A stretch of 64,000 nucleotides of DNA, taken from assembly GCF_001458335.1 (NCBI RefSeq), contig NZ_CYTO01000024.1:947115-1011114 (forward strand). Direction: 5' to 3'. This document shows, in pieces, positions 54,113-63,178 of the stretch. This DNA is from Cognatishimia activa. Its GTDB lineage: Bacteria; Pseudomonadota; Alphaproteobacteria; Rhodobacterales; Rhodobacteraceae. The translations under genes and the position numbers were made by a program. The notes below the pieces were generated by a model, which saw only the letters and a program-made list of their open reading frames with translations, did not search any database and was not told the DNA's origin. Each line of letters starts with the position of its first letter. Positions within the stretch are counted from its first letter, which is position 1.

Positions 54113-55480
54113 ATGGCTATTGAAATCCTTATGCCCGCCCTTTCTCCGACCATGGAAGAAGGCACCCTTGCCAAATGGCTTGTTAAAGCAGGTGATACCG
54201 TCAGCTCTGGCGATATCATTGCCGAGATTGAAACCGACAAAGCCACCATGGAATTTGAAGCGGTGGATGAAGGTGTGATTGGCCACATTCTGGTGCCTGA
54301 GGGAACCGAGAATGTGAAAGTAAACGTGGCGATTGCGACGTTGTTGGAAGACGGTGAGGAAGCCGGCGCGGCCCCTGCCCCGTCCGCAGCCACTGAGGCT
54401 CCTGCGCCGGCGGCAGAACCTGCGCCCGCGACGCCTGCAGCGGTTTCTGAAGCGGTGCCAGTCATGAACCTCGCGCCCGATTGGCCAGAAGGCACTGAGC
54501 TCAAGCAGCAGACAGTGCGCGAAGCGCTTCGCGACGCTATGGCCGAAGAAATGCGCTCTAACGAGGATGTCTTCCTCATGGGGGAAGAGGTCGCCGAGTA
54601 CCAAGGCGCTTATAAGATCAGCCAAGGCATGTTGGATGAATTCGGCAGCCAGCGTGTGATCGATACACCGATTACCGAACATGGTTTTGCGGGCATCGCC
54701 GTGGGCGCGGCCTTTGGCGGACTGAACCCGATTGTGGAATTCATGACGTTTAACTTCGCCATGCAAGCCATTGACCAGATTATCAACTCTGCTGCCAAGA
54801 CGCTCTATATGTCCGGCGGCCAGATGGGTTGCCCCATTGTGTTCCGCGGCCCCAATGGCGCTGCGGCCCGCGTGGGTGCGCAACACAGCCAAGACTATGC
54901 CGCATGGTACGCGCAGATCCCCGGCCTTAAGGTCGTGATGCCCTACTCAGCAAGCGACGCGAAAGGCTTGCTGAAATCCGCAATCCGCGATCCAAACCCA
55001 GTGATTTTCCTAGAAAACGAGATCCTTTACGGTCGCTCCTTCGATGTGCCAGTGCTGGATGACTTTACCGTTGAAATCGGCAAGGCCCGCGTCTGGCGTG
55101 AGGGCGAAGACGTGACCCTCGTCAGCTTTGGCATCGGCATGCAATATGCGCTTGAGGCTGCCGACAGGCTGGCGGAAGACGGCATCTCTGCGGAAGTCAT
55201 CGATCTGCGGTCCTTACGCCCGATCGATTACGACACAGTGCTGGCCTCCGTGATGAAAACCAACCGCTGCGTCACGGTTGAAGAAGGCTTCCCGGTCGGC
55301 TCCATCGGCAACCACCTGTCTGCCACCATCATGGAACGCGCTTTTGACTATCTGGACGCCCCGGTGATCAACTGCGCGGGCAAAGACGTGCCCATGCCTT
55401 ATGCAGCCAACCTCGAAAAACTCGCCCTTGTGACCACCGACGAGGTGGTCGCAGCGGTCAAACAAGTGACCTATCGGTAA
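54113..55480 (+). CDS. pdhB: Pyruvate dehydrogenase E1 component, beta subunit with N-terminal lipoyl domain
   Basis: E1-beta subunit of 455 residues that also carries a lipoyl domain, an alphaproteobacterial feature. Residues 1-82 are a lipoyl domain with lipoyl-lysine K43 (ETDKATMEF), then an Ala/Pro linker, then the transketolase-like domain from about 120, with [12 protein letters not shown] and the C-terminal [13 protein letters not shown]. It begins 12 bases after pdhA. Its lipoyl domain is nearly the same as that of pdhC, so it probably arose by duplication. Confidence 0.96.
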   Translation: MAIEILMPALSPTMEEGTLAKWLVKAGDTVSSGDIIAEIETDKATMEFEAVDEGVIGHILVPEGTENVKVNVAIATLLEDGEEAGAAPAPSAATEAPAPAAEPAPATPAAVSEAVPVMNLAPDWPEGTELKQQTVREALRDAMAEEMRSNEDVFLMGEEVAEYQGAYKISQGMLDEFGSQRVIDTPITEHGFAGIAVGAAFGGLNPIVEFMTFNFAMQAIDQIINSAAKTLYMSGGQMGCPIVFRGPNGAAARVGAQHSQDYAAWYAQIPGLKVVMPYSASDAKGLLKSAIRDPNPVIFLENEILYGRSFDVPVLDDFTVEIGKARVWREGEDVTLVSFGIGMQYALEAADRLAEDGISAEVIDLRSLRPIDYDTVLASVMKTNRCVTVEEGFPVGSIGNHLSATIMERAFDYLDAPVINCAGKDVPMPYAANLEKLALVTTDEVVAAVKQVTYR

Positions 55481-55489
55481 GGATCCCCC

Positions 55490-55789
55490 ATGTTCTGGAA
55501 GAAAAAAGAACAGACCCAAATCCAAGAGCCGATGCTGATCGCGCTGCGGGTCGAAGACGCTGAAAGCACCCTTGCGGTGCATGTGGATCCTGTCCAGCTC
55601 AAGAACCCGTCCGAGGCGGGCTTGATGCTGGCTGACATTGGCCGCCACATGGCACAAGCGCTCGCCAATGCGGGCTATGAAGGCAATGAAGAGCAAGCCT
55701 TCAACCAGATCATCACCATCTTCAATGCGGAAGCCAATTCCCCGACCAAGCCGATCGCTGCCCCGATCAATACGGGCAAGGTTCAGTAA
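55490..55789 (+). CDS. DUF5076-family small protein between pdhB and pdhC
   Basis: A 99-residue soluble protein beginning [14 protein letters not shown], with [20 protein letters not shown] and [18 protein letters not shown], consistent with DUF5076. It starts 9 bases after the pdhB stop and ends 13 bases before pdhC, so it is inside the pdh operon. Function unknown; a link to the pyruvate dehydrogenase complex is implied by position only. Confidence 0.85.
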   Translation: MFWKKKEQTQIQEPMLIALRVEDAESTLAVHVDPVQLKNPSEAGLMLADIGRHMAQALANAGYEGNEEQAFNQIITIFNAEANSPTKPIAAPINTGKVQ

Positions 55790-55802
55790 GGAGACGCCGA
55801 AA

Positions 55803-57101
55803 ATGCCAATCGAAATACTGATGCCCGCCCTATCGCCAACCATGGAAGAAGGCACGCTTGCCAAATGGCTGGTGAAAGAAGGCGACGAGGTCAATTCCGG
55901 CGACATCATTGCTGAAATTGAAACCGACAAAGCCACAATGGAATTTGAAGCGGTGGACGAAGGCATTATGGGCCCGATCCTGGTTGCGGAAGGCACCGAA
56001 GGCGTCAAGGTTAACGCGCCCATTGCCATGCTGCTCGAAGACGGCGAAGACGCCAGCGCGGTCACCGCCCCTGCCCCTGCAGCGACAAACGCACCGGTCG
56101 TTGAAGCCCCCGACACCCCTGCTTCTTCTTTGCCCAAATACTCAAACAACGCAGCGCCTGCGGCCCCCACTGCCGCTGATGGCGCACGTATCTTCGCCTC
56201 CCCGCTGGCCCGCCGCATCGCTGCGGACAAAGGGATCGATCTGGCAAGCTTGCAAGGCACCGGTCCCAAGGGCCGTATCGTGAAAGCCGACGTGCTTGGC
56301 GCAAAACCAAGCGCCGCAACTCCGGCCGCAACATCCACGCCAGCCGCAAGTGCAACTGCGATGCCATCAAGCCCATCCGCTGACATGGTCGCCAAAGCCT
56401 ATGAGGGCCGTGAATTCGAAGAAGTCTCGCTGGATGGCATGCGCAAAACCATCGCGGCGCGGCTCACCGAGGCGAAACAGACCGTGCCGCATTTCTACCT
56501 GCGCCGGGACATCAAACTCGACGCACTTTTGAAATTCCGTAGTGAAATCAACGCGCAACTGGAAAGCCGTGGCGTCAAACTCTCGGTCAATGACTTCATC
56601 ATCAAAGCCGTGGCCCTTGCCCTTCAATCGGTTCCTGCTGCCAACGCCGTTTGGGCCGGCGACCGTGTGCTGCAAATGAAAGCAAGCGACGTGGCCGTGG
56701 CAGTCGCCATCGAAGGCGGTCTCTTTACACCGGTGCTTCAGGACGCGGATCAAAAGTCTCTATCTGCCTTGTCGAGTGAGATGAAAGACCTCGCCACCCG
56801 CGCCCGGGATCGCAAACTTGCGCCCCATGAATATCAAGGCGGCAGCTTTGCCATCTCTAACCTTGGGATGTTCGGCATCGACAATTTCGACGCCATCGTG
56901 AACCCACCCCATGCGGGTATTCTCGCGGTGGGTGCAGGGGTCAAGAAACCGGTGGTGGATGCAGAGGGCAACCTTGCTGTGGCCACGGTGATGAGCGTGA
57001 CCATGTCCGTAGATCACCGGGTCATTGATGGCGCTGTGGGGGCGGACCTGCTGAAAGCGATTGTTGAGAATTTGGAGAACCCGATGGCGATGTTGGCATA
57101 G
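55803..57101 (+). CDS. pdhC: Dihydrolipoamide acetyltransferase (pyruvate dehydrogenase E2)
   Basis: Core acetyltransferase of the pyruvate dehydrogenase complex, 432 residues from the ATG at 55803; a longer frame from 55638 overlaps DUF5076 and is rejected. Residues 1-82 form one lipoyl domain (K43), about 135-170 the peripheral subunit-binding domain ([18 protein letters not shown]), and the C-terminal catalytic domain ends with [15 protein letters not shown], containing the active-site His and Asp. The E3 partner, lpdA, is 22 kb away on the other strand. Confidence 0.96.
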   Translation: MPIEILMPALSPTMEEGTLAKWLVKEGDEVNSGDIIAEIETDKATMEFEAVDEGIMGPILVAEGTEGVKVNAPIAMLLEDGEDASAVTAPAPAATNAPVVEAPDTPASSLPKYSNNAAPAAPTAADGARIFASPLARRIAADKGIDLASLQGTGPKGRIVKADVLGAKPSAATPAATSTPAASATAMPSSPSADMVAKAYEGREFEEVSLDGMRKTIAARLTEAKQTVPHFYLRRDIKLDALLKFRSEINAQLESRGVKLSVNDFIIKAVALALQSVPAANAVWAGDRVLQMKASDVAVAVAIEGGLFTPVLQDADQKSLSALSSEMKDLATRARDRKLAPHEYQGGSFAISNLGMFGIDNFDAIVNPPHAGILAVGAGVKKPVVDAEGNLAVATVMSVTMSVDHRVIDGAVGADLLKAIVENLENPMAMLA

Positions 57102-57225
57102 CCAGCAGAGACAAAGCCAAACTCCATTTAATGGTGCACTTTTTGGTGGATCGGGGAACGTCCATCCTGCGAACAAAGCGTTAGTTTGTTAACAAACGCC
57201 CTATTGCAGCGTCCCGGGCATTGCA

Positions 57226-57663
57226 TCACCGGTGCGGAGGGTTGCGGTTCGCTTGGATTTTCTGAACACGTTCAGGCCAAGTGGAGCGGATAAAGGCAAG
57301 AATGTCCCAAATATCATCTTCCGTGAGGGCATCTCCAAACCCGGGCATACCACTTTTAAAGCCATCGATGCCACGTGCGACTAACGCCGCCTCGCCTCCC
57401 AGTTGGGTGTATTCGAACAAAAGCTGATTGTCGTGGTGCCAAGTATGTCCGGTCGCGTCATGTGGCGGCGCAGGACGAATGCCATTGTCATTAGGCGTCT
57501 GCCAATTTGGTTGCCCTTCGAGATTAACACCATGACACGACGCACATTGTTCCGCATACAGCGTTTGACCATTGCTCAAATCACGGTCGTCCAATTCGTG
57601 ACCAGCACTTGCTCCTGTAGCGAAGCCAAAAAATAGGACGGTCAAAAAGTCCCGTTGGAACAT
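57226..57663 (-). CDS. Secreted cytochrome c (single heme), copper-region
   Basis: A 145-residue protein with a signal peptide (FLTVLFFGFATGASAG) and one heme site C40-A-S-C43-H44. A distal Met in SGMPGFGD is the likely second heme ligand. It is last of the minus-strand series CopC-CopD-cytochrome, 8 bases after the copD stop. It is probably a periplasmic electron carrier of the mono-heme c type; its partner is unknown. Confidence 0.88.
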   Translation of the reverse strand: MFQRDFLTVLFFGFATGASAGHELDDRDLSNGQTLYAEQCASCHGVNLEGQPNWQTPNDNGIRPAPPHDATGHTWHHDNQLLFEYTQLGGEAALVARGIDGFKSGMPGFGDALTEDDIWDILAFIRSTWPERVQKIQANRNPPHR

Positions 57664-57671
57664 AGGATACC

Positions 57672-58544
57672 TCAGTTCGGAAGGGTTAAAACGCTGGTGA
57701 GCGTCGCGGTTGCCGCAAAAATCACCAGAAGGATCAAAGCTTCGATTTCAATGGAGCGCACCAAATGGTGTGCTGCTTTAGTGTCCCCAGAAAGCATAGC
57801 CGGAACGAACCGCAGTTTGTTTGCGGCGGCCAGCGACAGAACGACACCTACAAATGCGAGTTTGATCAGAAGCGTTTGCCCATAGCCAGTTGCCACGAGC
57901 GCCCGGACATCGCCCAGCAACATCCAAGCCATTAAAAGTCCCGCCAAAATCAACGCAGGGACAATAACCGAAGCCAGCCGGCCGAACCGATGCCCCAACA
58001 TAGCAGCACTGCTGAGATATTCTGGTCGTTGCGAAAGCGCACGCAAGGGCACAAGGATACCGATCCAAAACGCGCCTCCCAGAAGGTGTAGGAGTAACAG
58101 CAAACGGGCTCCGGTGAACTCCAAATCCGGCACATGCCCGATTTGGCAGAATGACCACAATGCAATCATTCCACCGGCAAGCGCGATCCATTGGCCGACG
58201 AATGGTATGAATACCGCAGCGATCATTAGGGTCGTCCCGACAGCTCGATAGATCAATACGTCACCAACCGGAGTCTGCCACAACAAACCGAGCATTTCTG
58301 GATCGGTCATACCATCAATTCCGCCCGTCAGAGCTGCACCGCGAAGCATAAAACTGAGGACAGAGCCAACAAGCGCAAGCCCCGCCATCAGTGCAATCCG
58401 ACTGCGCATCATATCAGCCAGAGGCGACACCAAGTCAGCAAACACAGCTCGAGTGATCAAAAGACCGGTCGCACCACTGACGCCGACATACAGCATCAAC
58501 TTGGATAATATCGCGCCTATTCCCCAGATATCGGGCATGCTCAA
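57672..58544 (-). CDS. copD: CopD-family membrane protein
   Basis: A 290-residue membrane protein with about eight helices. RLLLLLHLLGGAFWIGILVPL and YGQTLLIKLAFVGVVLSLAA fit the CopD domain associated with copper uptake or resistance. The start overlaps the copC stop by 4 bases (ATGA). It probably works with CopC in copper handling at the inner membrane. Whether the system imports or exports copper cannot be told. Confidence 0.88.
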   Translation of the reverse strand: MSMPDIWGIGAILSKLMLYVGVSGATGLLITRAVFADLVSPLADMMRSRIALMAGLALVGSVLSFMLRGAALTGGIDGMTDPEMLGLLWQTPVGDVLIYRAVGTTLMIAAVFIPFVGQWIALAGGMIALWSFCQIGHVPDLEFTGARLLLLLHLLGGAFWIGILVPLRALSQRPEYLSSAAMLGHRFGRLASVIVPALILAGLLMAWMLLGDVRALVATGYGQTLLIKLAFVGVVLSLAAANKLRFVPAMLSGDTKAAHHLVRSIEIEALILLVIFAATATLTSVLTLPN

Positions 58545-58882
58545 TCAACCGTGAACGTAAATTCGCCCCGCATGGCGTGCCCATCTGCGCCTAACCCCCG
58601 CCATTCGATGCGATAGCTGCCTTTACCCATGCTTTGAATCGGCAGCGTAAACTCGCGACCAAAACTTGTGTGATCCCCAAGATCGAGTGTAACGCTATCA
58701 GCCTCCTGATGGATCATGCTGACCTTTGTAAGGCGAATGTCATCAGCGAAATTGAAATTGATCTCAGAGGGCACTTCGGAAACCGTCGCGCCGTTTTCGG
58801 GTTTGGTGGTATCCACGTTTGAATGGGCGAACGCCTGAGAGGCAAGCATGGCAATCAACGCAAATGTGGTAAGCTTCTTCAT
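58541..58882 (-). CDS. copC: CopC-domain periplasmic copper-binding protein
   Basis: A 113-residue secreted protein with a signal peptide ending QAFAHS. The mature N-terminal HSNV histidine and DGHAMRGEFTF give the copper-binding His pair of CopC, here without the Met-rich loop, so binding is likely to be Cu(II) only. GAGGAA precedes the ATG. It precedes copD with a 4-base overlap. Confidence 0.9.
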   Translation of the reverse strand: MKKLTTFALIAMLASQAFAHSNVDTTKPENGATVSEVPSEINFNFADDIRLTKVSMIHQEADSVTLDLGDHTSFGREFTLPIQSMGKGSYRIEWRGLGADGHAMRGEFTFTVD

Positions 58883-58892
58883 AGGGTATTCC

Positions 58893-59324
58893 TCAATTTA
58901 TTCCATTGGCGCGCTGAATTTCGCGGATGTATTGGATGACCATCTCTGTGTCACCGCGGGTCAAACCTTCAACCGGAGGCATGTTGCCAAATTGCCAGTG
59001 GTGGCTTCTGACCCCCGTTGCCACTGCGCGTTGGAAAGACTCGTCTGCGTGATGGCTGGATTCGTAAATAACATGGATCAACGGCGGCCCTGCACCTTCA
59101 ACCCCGACCGCGTTGCTGCCATGGCATGCGGCGCATGCGTTTTCGAATATTCGTTGCCCAATGACCGCGTTTCCTTCGAGACGCGGCATTTGTATGGCAA
59201 CAATTGCGGTGCCCACAGCAGGTGTAGACCGCGAAGCGTTATCAGCTGGGGCGGGTCTTAGATTGATGTAGGTCGCGACGCCTACCAAGGCGCATAGTCC
59301 GATCAGGAGAGACTTCTGTTTCAT
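58893..59324 (-). CDS. Secreted or membrane-anchored cytochrome c (single heme)
   Basis: A 143-residue protein with a hydrophobic N-terminus (residues 4-22) that may serve as signal or anchor and one heme site C64-A-A-C67-H68. A second heme ligand Met is in FGNMPPVEGLTRGD. The ATG is about 100 bases downstream of the His-rich protein gene. It heads the minus-strand series with copC and copD and likely passes electrons in the periplasm. Confidence 0.87.
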   Translation of the reverse strand: MKQKSLLIGLCALVGVATYINLRPAPADNASRSTPAVGTAIVAIQMPRLEGNAVIGQRIFENACAACHGSNAVGVEGAGPPLIHVIYESSHHADESFQRAVATGVRSHHWQFGNMPPVEGLTRGDTEMVIQYIREIQRANGIN

Positions 59325-59419
59325 GTTCTAGTCCTAACTTGTATTACAGATCAGCGCCGCAAATAAACTGCAGCAAACTGGAACGAGTTCGCTGACGCGA
59401 ACAGCGTTGGAAATCTGTA

Positions 59420-59797
59420 TTATGCGTTAGGTGGCCTGTCCGGGTTGTCCGGTTCATTGAGTGTAAACAGGTTTGGGGCTTGCCACGCCGCGATAATCTC
59501 TGATCGGTTGGGTGTTGACGGGAAATCCTGCGCGGTGAGAGTAGCGGCATTGCAAATGGACGGATTACATCCATCGTGCGCCGTGCTGTCAGACCCATGT
59601 ATCCCATGTGTTGCGCTTCCATTTGGTGAATTTGAGGCGTGGCCAACATGGTGATCGACTAAAGAGGTATTAAGGTGAATTTCGCAATGCCCACCTATGC
59701 ATTTTTCTAGCATCACATGCGCCCGATCGCCGAGCCCTGCGATCAGGCTTAGCACTAAAACAAGAAGTGTCGCAGTTATGGTTCGATGGATCTTCAC
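59420..59797 (-). CDS. Small His/Cys-containing secreted protein near copper genes
   Basis: A 125-residue protein with an N-terminal hydrophobic segment (residues 8-23) and a region rich in His and Cys (CIGGHCEIHLNT, DHHVGHASN, ATHGIHGSDSTAHDGC) suited to metal binding. No family is recognised. It is first of the minus-strand copper/cytochrome cluster. A periplasmic copper buffer is a reasonable guess. Confidence 0.65.
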   Translation of the reverse strand: MKIHRTITATLLVLVLSLIAGLGDRAHVMLEKCIGGHCEIHLNTSLVDHHVGHASNSPNGSATHGIHGSDSTAHDGCNPSICNAATLTAQDFPSTPNRSEIIAAWQAPNLFTLNEPDNPDRPPNA

Positions 59798-59892
59798 ACC
59801 GAAAATCTAGCGGAGATATCAATACAATGAAAGAAGACATTGATCCATCAAGCTGCGAATTGACAAAGATGGGCTGGAATTTCCCACTTAAA

Positions 59893-59921
59893 CAAAAAAG
59901 GCCACCCGATCGGGTGGCCTC
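59893..59921 (-). terminator. Rho-independent terminator of cysK
   Basis: Perfect palindrome AGGCCACCCGAT/CGGGTGGCCT at 59899-59920; on the minus strand it is followed by a run of six T. It lies 23 bases after the cysK stop. Confidence 0.9.
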
Positions 59922-59942
59922 TCAATCATCATATCAAGACAA

Positions 59943-61010
59943 TTAGTCCAGCTGATAACCCGGTGTGGATTGCATCAGAGCAATCTCTTCTGCGTCCATC
60001 TCTGCCTCGACCCCATCAAACAACGGCGTGGAAAGATACCGCTCGCCTGTGTCTGGCAGCATGCAGAGGATGTTTGACCCGTCCGGCGCTGTTTCGGCCA
60101 CTTTCAGAGCCACAGCAAAGGTAGAGCCACCAGAGATACCGGTGAAGATACCCTCTTTCTGCGCCAGATCTTTGGCCGCTTGGATGCCATCAGGACCCGC
60201 CACAGGCAGCAGCTCGTCATAGCCGCCATTGTCCAGCGCCTCTTGCAGGACCAATGGAATAAAGTCCGGTGTCCAACCCTGAATTGGGTGGGCTTGCCAA
60301 TCCGGGTGACCCGCCGCTGGCTGACCCGCTTCATTGCGCTCTTGTGGTGTGCCGCCACCCACCAGCGCCGCATTGGCTGGTTCGGTTAGGATGATCTTTG
60401 TGTCCGGGCTTTCTTTACGCAGAACGCGCGCAACACCGGTCACGGTGCCGCCGGTGCCATAGCCAGACACGAAGTAGTCCAGTTTTTGGTCGCCAAAGTC
60501 CGCCAGAATTTCCCGCGCTGTGGTGTTCTCGTGAATATCCGCATTTGCCGGTGTTTCAAACTGGGACGCCAGGAACCAGCCATTGGCTTCCGCCAGCTCT
60601 TTGGCCTTTTGGAACATGCCAAAGCCTTTTTGCGCCTTTGGTGTCAGAACCACTTTCGCACCAAGCATACGCATCAAGCGACGACGCTCGATCGAGAAGG
60701 TCTCTACCATTGTGATGACCAATGGATAGCCCTTTGCGGCACAGACCATAGCAAGGCCAATGCCGGTGTTGCCAGAGGTCGCTTCAACAACGGTTTGACC
60801 CGGCTTCAATTCACCACTGGCTTCCGCCGCTTCAATGATGCTCAGCGCCAGACGGTCTTTCACGGACGCGCCCGGATTGAAGGCTTCGGCCTTCACAAAG
60901 ACATTCACATTCTTTGGTGCCAAGCGGTTGATGCGGATCACTGGCGTGTTGCCAACAGTGTCCAAAACGCTGTCATAGATGCGGCCCAAACCTTCAGTGG
61001 AGCGAGTCAT
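59943..61010 (-). CDS. cysK: Cysteine synthase A (O-acetylserine sulfhydrylase)
   Basis: PLP enzyme making cysteine from O-acetylserine and sulfide, 355 residues. PLP lysine is K51 in NPGASVKDRLA; the phosphate loop SGNTG is in EATSGNTGIGLAM; GTGGTVTG is also present. It is about 10-40 residues longer than the shortest CysK types, with an extra loop near GHPDWQAHPIQGWTPDF. It lies 70 bases downstream of cysE on the same strand, so the two steps of cysteine synthesis are adjacent. Confidence 0.95.
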   Translation of the reverse strand: MTRSTEGLGRIYDSVLDTVGNTPVIRINRLAPKNVNVFVKAEAFNPGASVKDRLALSIIEAAEASGELKPGQTVVEATSGNTGIGLAMVCAAKGYPLVITMVETFSIERRRLMRMLGAKVVLTPKAQKGFGMFQKAKELAEANGWFLASQFETPANADIHENTTAREILADFGDQKLDYFVSGYGTGGTVTGVARVLRKESPDTKIILTEPANAALVGGGTPQERNEAGQPAAGHPDWQAHPIQGWTPDFIPLVLQEALDNGGYDELLPVAGPDGIQAAKDLAQKEGIFTGISGGSTFAVALKVAETAPDGSNILCMLPDTGERYLSTPLFDGVEAEMDAEEIALMQSTPGYQLD

Positions 61011-61080
61011 GTTGTTGTCCTTTCAAGGGAAACGCCCGAGCAGGTCTCGGACGCAAACATATTGATATTAATTAGGTATC

Positions 61081-61884
61081 CTAGCCTTCGGGGATCTGAT
61101 CCATACTGACCGCAGGTTGCGAACAGCCCGCATCCCCAACAATTCGTGCAGGTACGCCTGCCACCGTCTTGCAGGCTGGTACCTCTTCGAGCACCACAGA
61201 GCCTGCCGCGATACGCGAGCAATCGCCAACTTTGATATTCCCAAGCACCTTCGCCCCGGCACCGATCAGAACACCGTCGCCAATTTTCGGGTGACGGTCC
61301 TCTTCTTCTTTGCCGGTACCGCCAAGGGTCACGGAATGCAGCATAGAGACATTGTCACCGACCACAGCGGTCTCGCCAATCACGATAGAATGGGCGTGGT
61401 CGATCATAATGCCTTTGCCAAGGCGCGCGTTCGGGTGAATGTCGATGCCAAACACTTCAGAGCAACGCATCTGGAAGAAATACGCCATGTCCTTACGGTC
61501 TTGCATCCACAGCCAATGGGCCACGCGATAGGCCTGCACTGCTTGGAAACCCTTAAAGAACAGCATTGGCTGGATCAGCCGGTGGCATGCCGGATCACGT
61601 TCAAACACTGCGGTGAGGTCGGCACGGGCCGAAATCGCAATGTTGGGGTCACTTTTATGCGCCTCATCGCAAATCTCGCGCAGAAGCTGCTCTGACATCT
61701 CGCCCGAGGCAAGTTTCAAAGACACGCGATAGCTCAGCGCTTTTTCAATCGACTTGTGGTGCAAGATGGAGGAGTGGATCAACCCACCCAAAAGTGGCTC
61801 ATCTTGCAAGGCGTCTTGGCCTTCCCGCAGGATCTGTGTCCAAACTGGATCAAGTTCCTGAATTTTGGGGCTTCGTTCTGCCAT
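61081..61884 (-). CDS. cysE: Serine O-acetyltransferase
   Basis: Makes O-acetylserine from serine and acetyl-CoA, 267 residues. The N-terminal helical domain is followed by a left-handed beta-helix from about 150 (GIDIHPNARLGKGIMIDHAH, containing the catalytic His-Asp pair), then hexapeptide repeats to residue 250. GCSRIAAGSVV and VAGVPARIVG mark the C-terminal part. It is upstream of cysK, and feedback by cysteine is typical of the family. Confidence 0.95.
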   Translation of the reverse strand: MAERSPKIQELDPVWTQILREGQDALQDEPLLGGLIHSSILHHKSIEKALSYRVSLKLASGEMSEQLLREICDEAHKSDPNIAISARADLTAVFERDPACHRLIQPMLFFKGFQAVQAYRVAHWLWMQDRKDMAYFFQMRCSEVFGIDIHPNARLGKGIMIDHAHSIVIGETAVVGDNVSMLHSVTLGGTGKEEEDRHPKIGDGVLIGAGAKVLGNIKVGDCSRIAAGSVVLEEVPACKTVAGVPARIVGDAGCSQPAVSMDQIPEG

Positions 61885-62117
61885 TGGATCTTCCTGTGAA
61901 GCTTGCTCTTTGTCCTAATAGTACAACAGTTAGGGATTTCAGAGCAAATTCAAGCTTGTGATGAAATGGATAACCGTCCCGAATGCAAGATATCGACCTG
62001 CATTCAAGGAGAGTTTCCTACGAATTCTGCGTGATTTGGACGATTAGACCGGTGCAAAACCGAAGGCTAGATTGGCGTCCTTCGGGTTTTGCGACCTTTG
62101 TCTTAGCCGTGTCGACC

Positions 62118-62693
62118 TTAGCGAGGTCGACGGCGATCCCGACGCATGGAAACGGACTGATTTGCCACTTCCAAACATGGTTTACAGTAAGGTTTGCCCG
62201 GCTCTGTTGGCAGGCCACAGAACCAGAAATCGTCAGTCGCAGGGTCACCAAATGGCCATTTGCACGTGCGTTCTGTCAGTTCCATGAGGCTGAGTTTCAA
62301 CGCTTTTTTCTGCACTTCACGCTGTGACGCAAGCGCTTCTGGGCTCACTTCATTGGCAGAAGGCTGTGGAGGCAGCGGTTGGTTTGCCGGAATGATCTTA
62401 CGGCGCGCGGGCACCACTTCTTTAGATGCTGGCGCAGCGGCAGGCTTTGCTTCCGCTTCAGGCTTTGGCGCCTTTGGCTCCGCTGCTTTGCGTGCTGGCT
62501 TTGGCTTGGCATCCGCTTTTGGCGCTTTGGTCGTTGCGGTCTTCTCCGCACGGTTAGACAGGCCCAGACGATGCACCTTACCGATTACCGCGTTACGGGT
62601 GACCCCGCCGAGTTCTTTGGCGATTTGGCTGGCCGACTGACCCTCGCCCCACATTTTCTTGAGAATTTCGACGCGCTCATCGGTCCAAGACAT
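62118..62693 (-). CDS. gcrA: GcrA cell-cycle transcriptional regulator
   Basis: Alphaproteobacterial regulator that binds RNA polymerase sigma-70 and acts at promoters with GANTC sites methylated by CcrM. The 191 residues have the N-terminal DNA-binding part (MSWTDERVEILKKMWGEGQS and GVTRNAVIGKVHRLGL), an Ala/Lys/Pro-rich linker, and the C-terminal sigma-interacting part with CKWPFGDP and WFCGLP and a CxxC pair. The linker is Ala/Pro rich as usual. A palindrome with one GATTC lies upstream. Confidence 0.94.
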   Translation of the reverse strand: MSWTDERVEILKKMWGEGQSASQIAKELGGVTRNAVIGKVHRLGLSNRAEKTATTKAPKADAKPKPARKAAEPKAPKPEAEAKPAAAPASKEVVPARRKIIPANQPLPPQPSANEVSPEALASQREVQKKALKLSLMELTERTCKWPFGDPATDDFWFCGLPTEPGKPYCKPCLEVANQSVSMRRDRRRPR

Positions 62694-62790
62694 AGATATT
62701 TCCTATTTATGCGACGGCCCCGTCGGGCTCATCAAAAGGTTCAGCCGTATATAATCCAGATTTGAGCGGAATTCACAATGGCAATCCGTG

Positions 62791-62807
62791 CTTGATTCCC
62801 AATCAAG
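62791..62807. promoter_or_regulatory. Palindrome in the gcrA upstream region
   Basis: Perfect 7-base arms CTTGATT-CCC-AATCAAG, overlapping a GANTC site (GATTC at 62794-62798). It lies between the DUF7742-like gene and gcrA, 98 bases before the gcrA start. It resembles an FNR site but the TTGAT/ATCAA spacing is 5 instead of 4. The bound factor is unknown. Confidence 0.4.
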
Positions 62808-62863
62808 TTGCGAAAAAGTGTCCTTTTGGCATGACTTGGCCGATCAAATATCTGACCCAAAGC

Positions 62864-63178
62864 TTATGGCACCGCCTGCGACCCACTTTGAAACCGACGC
62901 CAGCGCGCCAATGCGTCAAGTGCATGGCTCAAAGCACAGCAGAACTCAGGGTCATCAAATGCGGCAGAACACCTCAATGGCGCCGGCAAACACCCCACGC
63001 GCCCCATTACACTGCCATTTCCAAACGCCTTATGCGCTTTAGAAAACCGTTTTCGAAACTTGTCAGCAGAATGCGCTTCCGCAAAAATCCTTGCGCAAGT
63101 GCCCCCCCAATAGCATCGCGGTTCTCGCGTCAAAACATGGGCCAGCGCAAAAATGTCACCGGGCAAAACGCGGCGCAT
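62864..63178 (-). CDS. Small DUF7742-like protein after the GTA tail gene
   Basis: A 104-residue protein beginning MRRVLPGDIFALAHVL, with AHSADKFRKRFSKAHKAFGN and DDPEFCCALSHALDALARW. It resembles the small DUF7742 protein that follows GTA gp15 in Rhodobacteraceae; the label is from memory. Its ATG overlaps the preceding stop (TAATG), so it is translated together with the tail gene. No function is known. Confidence 0.75.
   Translation of the reverse strand: MRRVLPGDIFALAHVLTREPRCYWGGTCARIFAEAHSADKFRKRFSKAHKAFGNGSVMGRVGCLPAPLRCSAAFDDPEFCCALSHALDALARWRRFQSGSQAVP

Noticed and set aside
53873..54892. Long minus-strand open frame (339 codons) opposite pdhA and pdhB
   Set aside because: It spans two genes on the opposite strand and has a low-complexity Arg/Gly stretch from complementing an Ala/Pro linker.
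59827..59946. Open frame of 39 codons on the plus strand after the His-rich gene
   Set aside because: It has a weak GGAG but runs through the cysK terminator hairpin and into the cysK stop, so coding is unlikely.
62791..62807. FNR site upstream of gcrA
   Set aside because: The half-sites TTGAT and ATCAA are present, but the spacer is 5 bases rather than the required 4.
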